64,000 bases of DNA from Acidovorax sp. 107 (GTDB lineage: Bacteria; Pseudomonadota; Gammaproteobacteria; Burkholderiales; Burkholderiaceae_C): the NCBI RefSeq assembly GCF_003058055.1, contig NZ_QBTZ01000001.1, positions 2,994,001-3,058,000 on the forward strand, given 5' to 3'. Within the stretch, counting starts at the first letter, position 1. Each line of letters starts with the position of its first letter. The translations under genes were made by a program, and so were the position numbers. Below are positions 52,175 to 62,459 of this stretch, one piece after another. The notes under the pieces were generated by a model. It ran no database searches and was not told where the DNA came from. It saw nothing but the letters and a program-made list of their open reading frames with translations.

Positions 52175-54846
52175 GGGGCGCCCGAAATCGGCGAGGCTGC
52201 CGCACCCCGCACGGCGGGGGGCTCCATCACGGTTTCCTGAAAATCCGCCATTTCTTGCCCTGATGCATCGCGGTCCGCATCATAGACGACTGGTTCAGGG
52301 GTAAAACTGGCATCGCCCGCCATTGCCTGCCGTAGATCCATCGCGAACTGCCGCCCAGTCTGATAGCGGGCCTCCGGGCGCTTCTGTAACGCCATCGCCA
52401 CGACCTTGGCCACAGCGGGCGGGAGTTCAGGGCGTAGCTGGCGCACATCGGGCGCCTCCACGTTGGCGATCTTGTGCATCAGCTCGGTCATGGACGCACC
52501 ACGGAGCGGCAGCGACCCCGTGAGTAACTGGAACAGGGTGATGCCCAACGAATAGAGGTCCGAGCGCCCATCGACCTTCTTCCCCGCCAACTGCTCGGGC
52601 GACATGAAGCTGGGTGTACCCAGAACCAGCCCCGTGCGGGTCTTGCTCGAATCCGTGATGCGCGCGATGCCAAAGTCGGTCACCTTGACTGCGTCCGTCG
52701 CGCTGTCAAACATGATGTTGGCAGGCTTGATGTCGCGGTGCACCACATTGTGGGCATGGGCGTAGTCCAGCGCATCCGCGACCCGGGCCGCAATGGACAG
52801 CACTGTGGGCACAGGCAGCAACCGGTCTTGGCCGCAGGCATGGGTCAGGTCTTCGCCCTTGAGGAACTCCATGGCGATGTAGGCGAGGTCGTGCTCCTCG
52901 CCGGCATCAAAAATGGTAACGATATTCGGATGCTGCAATCGACCCGCGGTCTCGGCTTCGCGGAAGAAACGGGCGCGCGCATCAATCAAGGCATCGCCTT
53001 CAAACTCCTGCCCCAGGGCCAGCGTCTTGATCGCCACGACGCGGCCGATCTTGGGATCTCGCCCCAAATAGACAACCCCCATGGCACCTTTGCCAATCTC
53101 GCGGTCGATCTGGTAGCGGCCCAACATTGGCACGCCCCCCGTGGCGTCGCCTGGCAGCCGGGGTAAAGCAGGGTCTGCCTGCGGCACGGAATCCTTCACG
53201 CCCAGCGGGGCTTGCGCACCGGTCTGTGCCTGAGCGCGCGCACGCTTGTAGCGGCTGCGCACGTCCTTGTACTGGCGGTCATGGCGAAGGATGTGTTCGT
53301 ACACCGCCTGGGCCTTGGCGAAGTGGCGCTTGCGCTCGAAATCCTCTGCCAGGTGGTACAGGTTGTCCAGAAGCGCGTTGCTGGGGGGCACCTTGCGCAG
53401 GCGCTCAAAGGCCATGTCCAGCTGACCCTGGCCCTGCAGCGCCAGGCCCATCATGCGGTCGGCCTCAGCGGCTTCGGCAGAACGCCCAGAGACTTCGCCC
53501 TGCCGTCCGCGGTACAGAATCGCCGCCATGGCCGCTCCTGCCAGCAGCGCCAGCACCGGAAGCAACAACGGGACCCACAGGCCTCCATACCGCAGCAGGG
53601 TCCATTCAGAGATGACCAGGGTGAGCGCGAGCGCAGCGCCCGCACCTACCCCCACTGGACGCGCGATGCGCGGCGCCATCGCCCCCACATACAAAACCAC
53701 CAGCGCCAACACCAGCCAACCCACGGGGGCGGCCCAACCTGGCTCCAACACACCCAACCCGAGGCGGATCGACGACAGGGTTTGTGCCAACACTTCCACC
53801 GGATAGACGGCCGGCTCCCCCGATTGCGCTGCCGGACCAGGCAGCGTATCCGCCATTTCACCCACCAGCACGATCTTGCCCCGAAGGCCGCTGGCCGGGG
53901 TGGCTCCGCCAAGCACACTGGAGGCAGACCACACAGGGAAAGAGCCCGCACCGTCGGCGGCCATCTGCCAGCGGGGGCGCATTACGGTAGCTGCATTCGT
54001 GGGAATGTTCAGCGCCCCCAACCGCAGCCCGCCAGGCGCGTCGGTCACGCGGAGATCACCCAAACCCAGATGCAGGCTGTGTTGCGCCGCCAGCAACGCC
54101 AGGGACGGCACCCCGACACTGTCGTAGCGAAGAAGCAGTGGAACCTGGCGCATGCGGCCATCCTGGTCGGGCTCTGCATAAACGTGCCCCACCCCCGCAG
54201 CCACAGCGCCCAGCGAAGCGATAGGGTGCCGAGCCAATTGCACGGGGGTCGCGGCAACACCTGGATCAGGCACCGTGCTGCGGCGCACGTAAGAGGGCAA
54301 CGGCGCCGAAGCCCCGGTGCTTTCATAGCGCGAAGCAAGGAACACATTGCCCGCCCGCTGGATGGCTGCAGCCAGGCGCGCATCGCCGTCGAGCGCAGCT
54401 TCTGCCTCTCCCACCACACGGCCCAGCTCGGCCGTCAATGCGGTTCCCTCGCCCGCCGCAGCGAGGGTTTCGCGGATTTTTCGCAGGTAGCCCAACCCTC
54501 TGTCGCTCTGGGGTTGTGTGAATGCGGGGGTATAGACGATGGCCTGGGCGCCAGCCGCTGACAGTCGATCAATGAGCTGCGCGTGAACGTCACGCGGCCA
54601 GGGCCAAGGACCGACCGCGGCAAGGCTGGCGTCGTCGATGCCCACAATCACCACGTCGGCCAGCGGGGCGGGGGAGGAAATGCGGACAGCCGCGTCGTAA
54701 AGCCTGTGCTCGAGCGCCAGCGATGCGCCCGTGACCGTACACAGGCCTGCGACGACCAGTGCCACCAATCCGCCCCAAAAGCCGTCGGTACGCCATCCAT
54801 CCATCCGCCGCGCCGAGGTTTTTCGTCCCACTTGCTGTTGTTCCAC
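52171..54846 (-). CDS. CHASE2-sensor Ser/Thr protein kinase
   Basis: 891 aa. N-terminal helix about 23-42, CHASE2 sensor about 45-360 (VIVGIDDASLAAVGPWPWPRDVHAQLID), three membrane helices about 370-455, a TPR-like stretch about 470-545, and a Hanks-type kinase about 577-845: GKGAMGVVYLG, AIKTL (catalytic Lys), HRDIKPANIM, TDFGIARI, SPEQLAG. All catalytic residues are present. An unusual order for bacterial kinases, which usually have the sensor C-terminal. It leads the operon and probably phosphorylates FHA-linked targets; its signal is extracytoplasmic. Confidence 0.94.
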   Translation of the reverse strand: MEQQQVGRKTSARRMDGWRTDGFWGGLVALVVAGLCTVTGASLALEHRLYDAAVRISSPAPLADVVIVGIDDASLAAVGPWPWPRDVHAQLIDRLSAAGAQAIVYTPAFTQPQSDRGLGYLRKIRETLAAAGEGTALTAELGRVVGEAEAALDGDARLAAAIQRAGNVFLASRYESTGASAPLPSYVRRSTVPDPGVAATPVQLARHPIASLGAVAAGVGHVYAEPDQDGRMRQVPLLLRYDSVGVPSLALLAAQHSLHLGLGDLRVTDAPGGLRLGALNIPTNAATVMRPRWQMAADGAGSFPVWSASSVLGGATPASGLRGKIVLVGEMADTLPGPAAQSGEPAVYPVEVLAQTLSSIRLGLGVLEPGWAAPVGWLVLALVVLYVGAMAPRIARPVGVGAGAALALTLVISEWTLLRYGGLWVPLLLPVLALLAGAAMAAILYRGRQGEVSGRSAEAAEADRMMGLALQGQGQLDMAFERLRKVPPSNALLDNLYHLAEDFERKRHFAKAQAVYEHILRHDRQYKDVRSRYKRARAQAQTGAQAPLGVKDSVPQADPALPRLPGDATGGVPMLGRYQIDREIGKGAMGVVYLGRDPKIGRVVAIKTLALGQEFEGDALIDARARFFREAETAGRLQHPNIVTIFDAGEEHDLAYIAMEFLKGEDLTHACGQDRLLPVPTVLSIAARVADALDYAHAHNVVHRDIKPANIMFDSATDAVKVTDFGIARITDSSKTRTGLVLGTPSFMSPEQLAGKKVDGRSDLYSLGITLFQLLTGSLPLRGASMTELMHKIANVEAPDVRQLRPELPPAVAKVVAMALQKRPEARYQTGRQFAMDLRQAMAGDASFTPEPVVYDADRDASGQEMADFQETVMEPPAVRGAAASPISGAP

Positions 54847-55064
54847 TCAGTATTGAATGGTTCAAAGCAATATCTGCGCCCATGCTGGCCAAGCACTTCG
54901 GGGCCGCAGAATGGCGGTGATTGGCAGCGAATGGGCGATTGCGGTGGAGCGGCGTGTCGTTCTTGTCATGCGATGCGAGACAGGGCGCCACCGCAATGTC
55001 ATTTTTGTCACCCGTGGACCCGCAAGAAGGATCCGACCTTCGTACGAGCCTCCCGCCGCGACCA

Positions 55065-55751
55065 TCAATTGGTCGACGCGCTGCGCGATCCCTTGCGCCA
55101 GAACTTGCCCACACCCACCACCAGCGCAGCGCCGAGCGCAGCAGCCACATAGTGCAGCGCGGGATGCGCCACGGCGTAGTCGTGCAAGATGGCATCGCTG
55201 GCGATGGTTTCGCCACCCACCCAGCCAATCAGTGCGGCACCCAACACCACGATGACAGGGAACCGCTCCATGAGCTTGATCATGAGCGTGCTGCCAAAGA
55301 TCACCAAGGGAATACTGATAGCCAGGCCCAGCACCAACAAGATCACATTGCCTTGCGCAGCAGCGGCCACCGCGATCACGTTGTCCAAGCTCATCACCAG
55401 ATCGGCAATCAGGATGGTGCGCACGGCGGCCATCAGGCTGCCATAGGTCTTGGATTCGCCCTCATCTTCCTCGTCGTCGCTGAGCAGCTGAAAGCCGATC
55501 CACAGGAGCAGGCATCCCCCCACGATCTGCAGGAACGACAGCTCCAGCAGCTTGGCCGCCACAACGGTCAGCAAGATCCGCAAGACCACGGCAGCGCCCG
55601 AGCCCCAGAAGACGGCTTTCTTTTGCTGATGGGGAGGAAGGGACCGGGCGGCCAGCGCGATCACCACCGCGTTGTCACCCGACAGGATGATGTTGATCCA
55701 GACGATCTTCACCAAGCCGATCCAAAAATCGGCGCTTTGCAGAAACTCCAT
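55065..55751 (-). CDS. TerC-family membrane protein, paralogue 2
   Basis: 228 aa from ATG 55751, which has GGAG six bases upstream; the in-frame GTG at 55763 is less likely. Seven helices with the two acidic pairs IILSGDNAVVIALAARS and LIADLVMSLDNVIAVAAAAQ. Compared with paralogue 1 it has a short acidic insert (LLSDDEEDEGESKTY) in the central loop. No riboswitch precedes it: the gap to sucD contains only a strong hairpin. So the two paralogues are probably regulated differently. Confidence 0.92.
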   Translation of the reverse strand: MEFLQSADFWIGLVKIVWINIILSGDNAVVIALAARSLPPHQQKKAVFWGSGAAVVLRILLTVVAAKLLELSFLQIVGGCLLLWIGFQLLSDDEEDEGESKTYGSLMAAVRTILIADLVMSLDNVIAVAAAAQGNVILLVLGLAISIPLVIFGSTLMIKLMERFPVIVVLGAALIGWVGGETIASDAILHDYAVAHPALHYVAAALGAALVVGVGKFWRKGSRSASTN

Positions 55752-55776
55752 GACTGACTCCACTGTTATGAATGCA

Positions 55777-55810
55777 AGAAGCGCCCGGAACCGGGGTTCC
55801 GAGCGCTTCT
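55777..55810 (-). terminator. Strong hairpin, probable sucCD terminator
   Basis: AGAAGCGC and GCGCTTCT enclose GGAACC/GGTTCC, giving a nearly continuous 16-bp stem with a CC loop. It lies between sucD and the TerC gene. On the minus strand only CTTCTTGC follows, while the plus strand has CTTTTG, so it could work in both directions. Confidence 0.7.
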
Positions 55811-55894
55811 CTTTTGTAGGAGCCGCCAGTCTAGCGGTCTGCGCCGTGCGCCGCGTCCGTAATTGTGCTTACGAACGGGACGGCGCCAGCCCAC

Positions 55895-56791
55895 TTACTT
55901 CAGCTGGGCCTTGAGCAGCTTGCCCAGTTCCGAAGGGTTGCGGGTGATGATGAAGCCCGACTCTTCCATGATGGCCAACTTGGCATCGGCCGTATCGGCG
56001 CCGCCAGAGATCAGCGCGCCAGCATGGCCCATGCGCTTGCCGGGAGGGGCCGTCACGCCAGCGATGAAGCCCACGATAGGCTTCTTCATGTTGGCCTTGC
56101 ACCATTGGGCTGCTTCGGCTTCGTCAGGACCACCGATTTCACCGATCATGATCACGGCGTCGGTATCTGGATCGTCGTTGAAAGCCTTCATCACGTCGAT
56201 GTGCTTCAAGCCATTGATGGGGTCGCCACCAATGCCCACGGCGCTCGACTGGCCCAGACCCACTTCGGTCAGCATGGCCACAGCTTCGTACGTCAGCGTG
56301 CCCGAGCGGGACACCACGCCGATGCGGCCCTTGCGGTGGATGTGACCGGGCATGATGCCGATCTTGATTTCGTCAGGCGTGATCAGGCCGGGGCAGTTGG
56401 GGCCCAGCAGCAGGGTCTTCTTGCCGCCAGCCGCTTCCTTAGCCTTCATCTTGTTGCGCACCATCAGCATGTCCTTGACGGGAATGCCTTCGGTAATGCA
56501 GATGGCCATGTCCAGGTCGGCTTCGACAGCTTCCCAGATCGCATCCGCAGCGCCTGCGGGCGGCACGTAGATCACCGACACGGTGGCGCCGGTCTGCTGT
56601 GCTGCTTCCTTGACGGAGGCGTAAATCGGGATGTTGAAGATCGACTCGCCGGCCTTCTTGGGGTTCACGCCTGCGACAAAGCAGTTCTTGCCGTTCGCGT
56701 ATTCCTGGCACTTTTCAGTGTGGAACTGGCCCGTCTTGCCCGTGATGCCCTGGGTGATGACCTTGGTGTCTTTGTTGATGTAGATCGACAT
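55895..56791 (-). CDS. sucD: Succinate-CoA ligase, alpha subunit
   Basis: 298 aa; TCA-cycle step making succinate and ATP/GTP from succinyl-CoA. CoA-binding fold [19 protein letters not shown] near the start, and the phosphorylated His256 in [39 protein letters not shown] is the conserved central segment. The gene is 15 bp after sucC and followed by a strong hairpin. Confidence 0.97.
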   Translation of the reverse strand: MSIYINKDTKVITQGITGKTGQFHTEKCQEYANGKNCFVAGVNPKKAGESIFNIPIYASVKEAAQQTGATVSVIYVPPAGAADAIWEAVEADLDMAICITEGIPVKDMLMVRNKMKAKEAAGGKKTLLLGPNCPGLITPDEIKIGIMPGHIHRKGRIGVVSRSGTLTYEAVAMLTEVGLGQSSAVGIGGDPINGLKHIDVMKAFNDDPDTDAVIMIGEIGGPDEAEAAQWCKANMKKPIVGFIAGVTAPPGKRMGHAGALISGGADTADAKLAIMEESGFIITRNPSELGKLLKAQLK

Positions 56792-56806
56792 GTGTGTTCT
56801 CCGGGC

Positions 56807-57967
<1,161 letters not shown>

Positions 57968-58171
57968 GAGGTCTCTCTCAGGGAAGGGTGGTAGTTACCC
58001 GTTTACCATGAACAGATGTCTGGCCGCGGGCTTGGGACATGGCAACCCGCGACTGTATCATGCTGCAACGCACCATCCTTGTGCCTGACTGACACCCCGG
58101 GCTGGCCTCACGGCCTTCCCACCCCCATTTTCACCCGGCAGACGCTGCCGCCTTTTTGCAGGAGCACCTCC

Positions 58172-59104
58172 ATGTCCAAAGTCTTTATTGATGGCGAAGC
58201 CGGTACCACGGGCCTGCAGATCCGCGAGCGCCTGCAGGCCATGCCGCAGATCGAGCTGGTCAGCATTGCGCCCGGGTTGCGCAAAGACCCAGCCGCCAAG
58301 CGCGACCTGATCGCAGGCGTGGACCTTGTCATCCTCTGCCTGCACGACGATGCCGCACGCGACACCGTGGCGATGGTGGACGAGATCGAGCGCACCTCGG
58401 GCCGCAAGGTCAAGGTAATCGATGCCAGCACGGCTCACCGCACGGCCGATGGCTGGGTGTACGGGTTTCCAGAACTCGCGGCAGCGCAGACACAGGCGGT
58501 GCGCGACGCCAGCCGTGTGTCCAACCCCGGCTGCTATGCCACCGGTGCCATTGCCATGCTGCGCCCGCTGGTCGATGCGGGCATGGTCCCTGCGGACTAC
58601 CCTTTGAGCCTGCCCTCGGTGTCGGGCTACTCCGGCGGCGGACGCACCATGATCGAAGCCTACGAGGCAGGCACCGCCGCGCCGTATGAGGCCTACGCAC
58701 TGGGCCTGTCGCACAAGCACATTCCCGAGATCCTGCGCTACACCGGGCTCACACGCCGCCCGGTGTTCATCCCTGCCGTGGGCAACTTCCGCCAGGGCAT
58801 GCTGGTGCAATTGCCGCTGCACCTGGACCTGCTGCCCGGCGCCCCCAAGGCCAGCGACCTGCACGACGTGCTGGCCAGCCACTACAGCCGCACCAACACG
58901 CCCGAGCAGTGGGTGAGTGTGCTGCCGCCCACCGATGATTTGAAGCTGGCGGCCGACACGCTGACCGACACCAACAAGCTGGAGCTGCGCGTGTTTGCCA
59001 ACGAGCAGTACCGGCAAGCCGTGGTCATTGCGCGCCTGGACAACCTGGGCAAAGGCGCCAGCGGCGCCGCCGTGCAGAACCTGCAATTGATGCTGGGTGT
59101 GTAA
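58172..59104 (+). CDS. argC: N-acetyl-gamma-glutamyl-phosphate reductase, short type
   Basis: 310 aa; NADPH-dependent third step of arginine synthesis. Cofactor loop [16 protein letters not shown] and catalytic Cys121 in [22 protein letters not shown]-type FSYSGGG region reads [17 protein letters not shown]. The ATG follows AGGAG by about 8 bases; the frame is open further upstream but unsupported. The length is that of the shorter argC class rather than the 340-aa one. Monocistronic. Confidence 0.95.
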   Translation: MSKVFIDGEAGTTGLQIRERLQAMPQIELVSIAPGLRKDPAAKRDLIAGVDLVILCLHDDAARDTVAMVDEIERTSGRKVKVIDASTAHRTADGWVYGFPELAAAQTQAVRDASRVSNPGCYATGAIAMLRPLVDAGMVPADYPLSLPSVSGYSGGGRTMIEAYEAGTAAPYEAYALGLSHKHIPEILRYTGLTRRPVFIPAVGNFRQGMLVQLPLHLDLLPGAPKASDLHDVLASHYSRTNTPEQWVSVLPPTDDLKLAADTLTDTNKLELRVFANEQYRQAVVIARLDNLGKGASGAAVQNLQLMLGV

Positions 59105-59159
59105 GCACACCCGAGCCCTTGAGAAGATGAGGAAAAGGCCCCGCAGGTCAGCAGTGCGC

Positions 59160-59618
59160 TCACCCCTCGTCGGAATCACCGGCGCCCTGTACGGCGCGCC
59201 GCGCCACGTCGCCTGAGAACCCCCGCACCAGCAGAAACCGCATCTGCTTGGCGCGGGTTTGGGGGTCGCTTGCGGGCTCGCCAAACTTGCGGCGCCACAC
59301 CTCGCGGGCACGCTCCAGTTCGCTGCCCTGCAGTTGGGCCACGGCCTGCTGCACGGCCTCGGCGCCCAACCCCTTGGATTGCAACTCCTGCCGGATGCGC
59401 GATGCACCCAGGCGGCCGGCGCGCCGGTTCAGCACCGACTCCACGACCCGCGCCTCGCTGATGAAGTCCCGGGCCTGCAGGTCGTCCAGCACGGCGTCCA
59501 GGTCTTCGCCCTCTTGCACATGGGGGCTGAGCTTGCGCCGCAGCTCAGCCCGCGAATGTTCGCGCTGGCTCAGCAGCCGCAGTGCACGGCCTTTGAGCGA
59601 GAGCGCAGTGAATCCCAT
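59160..59618 (-). CDS. recX: Recombination regulator RecX
   Basis: 152 aa; binds RecA filaments and restrains them. Three-helix repeats are visible: SLKGRALRLLSQREHSRAELRRKL, VLDDLQARDFISEARVVESVLNRRAGRLGASRI and RQELQSKGLGAEAVQQAVAQL. It follows recA on the same strand after about 84 bp that contain an interspersed repeat hairpin. Likely co-transcribed with recA with reduced expression. Confidence 0.95.
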   Translation of the reverse strand: MGFTALSLKGRALRLLSQREHSRAELRRKLSPHVQEGEDLDAVLDDLQARDFISEARVVESVLNRRAGRLGASRIRQELQSKGLGAEAVQQAVAQLQGSELERAREVWRRKFGEPASDPQTRAKQMRFLLVRGFSGDVARRAVQGAGDSDEG

Positions 59619-59635
59619 GGCTGACCAAACGCTAT

Positions 59636-59695
59636 ATTTTCAATAGCTACAGGCGCATATGGAATGTGCGCCTGCAGGCTATTTGGCTTCAAAAA
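59636..59695 (+). repeat. Interspersed palindromic repeat, copy E (recA-recX gap)
   Basis: Runs from TTTCAATAGCTACA to CTATTTGGCTTCAAA with perfect arms CAGGCGCA and TGCGCCTG around TATGGAATG. The stem would attenuate or stabilise the recA-recX transcript. Confidence 0.75.
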
Positions 59696-59702
59696 CCGGA
59701 AA

Positions 59703-60779
59703 TCACTCGTCGGTAGCCGCTGCTGGAGCCTGCAGTGCGCCAGGCAACAGCGCAATGCCCAGCCCTTCGCGCACCTTGTTCTCGATCTCGCGGGCCAGGT
59801 CGGGGTTTTCACGCAAAAACTCGCGGGCGTTGTCACGGCCCTGGCCAATCTTCTCGCCGTTGTAGGCGTACCAGGCACCGCTCTTTTCCACGATCTTGGC
59901 CGTCACGCCCATGTCGATGATCTCGCCTTCGCGGCTGATGCCTTCGCCGAACAGGATGTCGAACTCGGCCGTCTTGAAAGGCGGGCTCACCTTGTTTTTG
60001 ACCACCTTGACCTTGGTTTCGTTGCCGATGGCTTCGTCGCCCTTCTTGATGGTGCCGGTGCGGCGGATATCCAGGCGCACGGAAGCGTAGAACTTGAGCG
60101 CATTGCCGCCAGTCGTCGTTTCGGGCGAGCCGAACATCACGCCGATCTTCATGCGGATCTGGTTGATGAAGATGACCATGCAGTTGGTCTTCTTGATCGT
60201 GGCGGTCAGCTTGCGCAGCGCCTGGCTCATCAGGCGGGCCTGCAGGCCGGGCAGGGCATCGCCCATCTCGCCTTCGATTTCGGCCTTGGGTGTGAGGGCT
60301 GCCACCGAGTCCACGATGATCAGGTCCACGGCGCCTGAGCGCACCAGGCTGTCCACGATTTCGAGCGCTTGCTCACCCGTGTCGGGCTGGCTGATGAGCA
60401 GGTCGGACAGCTGCACGCCCAGCTTCTGGGCATATTGCACGTCGAGGGCGTGCTCGGCATCGACAAACGCGCAGGTGCCGCCCTGCTTTTGCATCTCGGC
60501 CACCACCTGCAGCGTGAGCGTGGTCTTGCCCGACGACTCCGGTCCGTAGATCTCGACCACGCGGCCGCGCGGCAGGCCGCCCACGCCCAGGGCAATGTCC
60601 AGGCCCAGGGAGCCAGTGGAGACCACCTGGATGTCCTCGATCACCTCGCCTTCACCCAGGCGCATGATCGTGCCCTTGCCAAACTGCTTCTCGATCTGGG
60701 CGAGCGCGGCGGCCAGGGCTTTGGCCTTTTCGGTGTTCACGGGCAATGCGGGGTTGGTGCCTTTGACTGCGACGTCCAT
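59703..60779 (-). CDS. recA: Recombinase RecA
   Basis: 358 aa; strand exchange and SOS coprotease. Walker [11 protein letters not shown] begins at residue 79; the DNA-binding KEGENVVGNETRVKV-like region is [20 protein letters not shown], and [36 protein letters not shown] is the conserved L2 region. ATG 60779 has AAGGAG seven bases upstream, excluding a 34-codon longer frame. Followed by a repeat hairpin and recX. Confidence 0.98.
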   Translation of the reverse strand: MDVAVKGTNPALPVNTEKAKALAAALAQIEKQFGKGTIMRLGEGEVIEDIQVVSTGSLGLDIALGVGGLPRGRVVEIYGPESSGKTTLTLQVVAEMQKQGGTCAFVDAEHALDVQYAQKLGVQLSDLLISQPDTGEQALEIVDSLVRSGAVDLIIVDSVAALTPKAEIEGEMGDALPGLQARLMSQALRKLTATIKKTNCMVIFINQIRMKIGVMFGSPETTTGGNALKFYASVRLDIRRTGTIKKGDEAIGNETKVKVVKNKVSPPFKTAEFDILFGEGISREGEIIDMGVTAKIVEKSGAWYAYNGEKIGQGRDNAREFLRENPDLAREIENKVREGLGIALLPGALQAPAAATDE

Positions 60780-60800
60780 GAGAAACTCCTTGAAAAACAA

Positions 60801-60855
60801 CAGGTTGGATGCTTGCATCGCTCTGCGGTTAATCACAGGCTGGATGCTTGAACAG
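60801..60855 (-). promoter_or_regulatory. recA leader: 17-bp direct repeat and LexA-like site
   Basis: CAGGTTGGATGCTTGCA (60801-60817) and CAGGCTGGATGCTTGAA (60836-60852) differ at two positions. The second overlaps CTGTTCAAGCATCCAG (minus strand, 60855-60840), a CTGT-N8-ACAG LexA site with one change. The duplication suggests an ancestral pair of sites; LexA binding is inferred. Confidence 0.5.
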
Positions 60856-60902
60856 TAGTTTATGCGAGCAATGAAATCCAAATAAAGCGATTTTTAGTCA
60901 GT

Positions 60903-60913
60903 TTGTCTGACAA
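60903..60913. promoter_or_regulatory. Short palindrome before the MarR gene
   Basis: TTGTC-T-GACAA is a perfect palindrome that ends 6 bp before the marR start codon; an overlapping GTCAG/CTGAC pair extends it leftwards. Sites of this shape are usual for MarR regulators, so autorepression is likely. Confidence 0.6.
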
Positions 60914-60919
60914 TATCGC

Positions 60920-61432
60920 ATGGCCGATTTTTCTCCTGCCGCCACATCCGTCCCGGGAGCGGATGACCGCTGGCGCCAAACCCACCTGGGCCGCCTGATG
61001 GGCAGCGCCCTGCGCCGCTTCGACGCGCGGGTGCTGCAGCTCATGGCGCGCAATGTGGAGGTGCCGCTGGCGCTGTCCAACTTGGCAGCGCGCGACCAGG
61101 TGACGGCCGCCCATGTGCACATCACGCGGCACCTGGCCTTGCAGGGCGACCGGCTGACCGACCTGGCCCAGCGCGCGGGCATGACCAAGCAGGCCATGGC
61201 CAACCTGGTGGACCAGTGCGAGGCCTGGGGCCTGGTCACACGTCAGCCAGACCCGCTGGATGCGCGGGCGCGGCGCGTGTGCTTCACGCCCACTGGCCTG
61301 GCGTGGCTGCAAGCGTTCCAGGATGCAGTGGCGCAGGCCGAGGCGGAGTTCCGCGCCGAGGTGGGCCATGACGTGGCCACCGTGGTGGCGATCGGGCTGG
61401 AAGCCTATGCGGGCGGAGATACGGGTGTCTGA
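60920..61432 (+). CDS. MarR-family transcriptional regulator
   Basis: 170 aa. Winged helix shown by HLALQGDRLTDLAQRAGMTKQAMANLVDQCEAWGLVTRQPDPLDARARRVCFTPTG, with flanking dimerisation helices. Ligand and targets unknown; the only same-direction neighbours are far away, so self-regulation may be its main local role. Divergent from recA, and its last 28 bp overlap the end of the convergent LysR gene. Confidence 0.9.
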   Translation: MADFSPAATSVPGADDRWRQTHLGRLMGSALRRFDARVLQLMARNVEVPLALSNLAARDQVTAAHVHITRHLALQGDRLTDLAQRAGMTKQAMANLVDQCEAWGLVTRQPDPLDARARRVCFTPTGLAWLQAFQDAVAQAEAEFRAEVGHDVATVVAIGLEAYAGGDTGV

Positions 61433-62352
61433 GCCCCCATCGGCTCGGCGCACGCCAGCAACCATTCCTTGAAGCACTGCAGCGCGTGCAGCTGCGTGCG
61501 GCCTTCGGGGTAACAGAACCAGTAGCCCACATCGCTCCGGTAGCCGCCGCGCAGGTCGGCATCGGGCAGGGGCTCGCGCACCAGACCCGCCGTGATTTCG
61601 TCCTGCACCAAGCAGCGCGGCACCAGCGCCAGGCCCATGCCCGCCATCACGGCGCGGATCATGGTCTGGAACTGGTCGAACTGCGGTCCTGCCAGCGGAT
61701 CGATGAGCCCTTCCACCCCGTGCGTCTCACTCCAGCGCAGCCAGCCTTCCGGCACGGTCACATGGCGCAGCAGGATGTAGCGGGCCACATCGCGTGGGGT
61801 GTGGATGGGCCAGTCGGCCACCTTGGTGCGGGGGGCGATCAGCGCCACCTCGTTGCCCGTGATGTGGTGGGCGTGCGCGCCGGGCCAGTGGCCGTCGCCG
61901 AACAGGATGGCGCAGTCCAGCTCGGGCCGGGTGAAGTCATAGCTGTGCACATAGGGCACAAAGTGCAGCGTGATTTGCGGGTGCTGCTGCTGGAACTGGG
62001 GCAGGCGCGGGATGAGCCACTTGGCCGCAAACGTGGGCAGGCTGGACAGGTGCAGCGCACCGCCGCCGTCATCGCTGGTGATCAGCTCCAGCGTGGCCGC
62101 CTCCAGCTGCGCCAGCACGCCACGCACCGCCTTTTCGTAGCGCTCGCCGGCCGGGGTCAGCGCCAGGCGCTTGCGGCTGCGCTCGAACAGCGGCACGCCC
62201 ACCCAGGTCTCCAGCTCCTTGATCTGCTTGCTGACCGCACTTTGGGTGAGGTGCAAGGCCTCTGCCGCGCGGGACACCCCGCCGAACCGCGTCACCGTGG
62301 AAAACGCCCGCAGCAGGTGAAGGGGTGGAGAAAGGCGGCGAAGGGATGACAT
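61405..62352 (-). CDS. LysR-family regulator (GcvA-like)
   Basis: 315 aa. N-terminal helix-turn-helix LRAFSTVTRFGGVSRAAEALHLTQSAVSKQIKELETWVGVPLFER; the substrate domain has GcvA-type HPQITLHFVPYVHSYDF and AVMAGMGLALVPRCLVQDEI. It is divergent from the TctC-type gene, with a T-N11-A palindrome in the 107-bp gap, so that gene is its likely target. Confidence 0.93.
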   Translation of the reverse strand: MSSLRRLSPPLHLLRAFSTVTRFGGVSRAAEALHLTQSAVSKQIKELETWVGVPLFERSRKRLALTPAGERYEKAVRGVLAQLEAATLELITSDDGGGALHLSSLPTFAAKWLIPRLPQFQQQHPQITLHFVPYVHSYDFTRPELDCAILFGDGHWPGAHAHHITGNEVALIAPRTKVADWPIHTPRDVARYILLRHVTVPEGWLRWSETHGVEGLIDPLAGPQFDQFQTMIRAVMAGMGLALVPRCLVQDEITAGLVREPLPDADLRGGYRSDVGYWFCYPEGRTQLHALQCFKEWLLACAEPMGAQTPVSPPA

Positions 62353-62367
62353 AGTAAGTAATCAAAT

Positions 62368-62384
62368 CATTCCAAATAGGAATG
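62368..62384. promoter_or_regulatory. LysR-type operator in the divergent gap
   Basis: CATTCC-AAATA-GGAATG is a perfect 6-bp-arm palindrome that contains a T-N11-A core. It lies 15 bp upstream of the lysR start and 75 bp upstream of the TctC-type gene. Binding is inferred. Confidence 0.65.
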
Positions 62385-62459
62385 TTATCAGGCATATCCA
62401 TTGCTTGGTAGAGCGCATTGAATCCTTTAATCTCAATGCAACTCACAGGAGAAATGCCC

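Noticed and set aside
58032..58061. TTGGGA-N18-TATCAT as an argC promoter
   Set aside because: Poor -35 match and long spacer; chance occurrence is likely.
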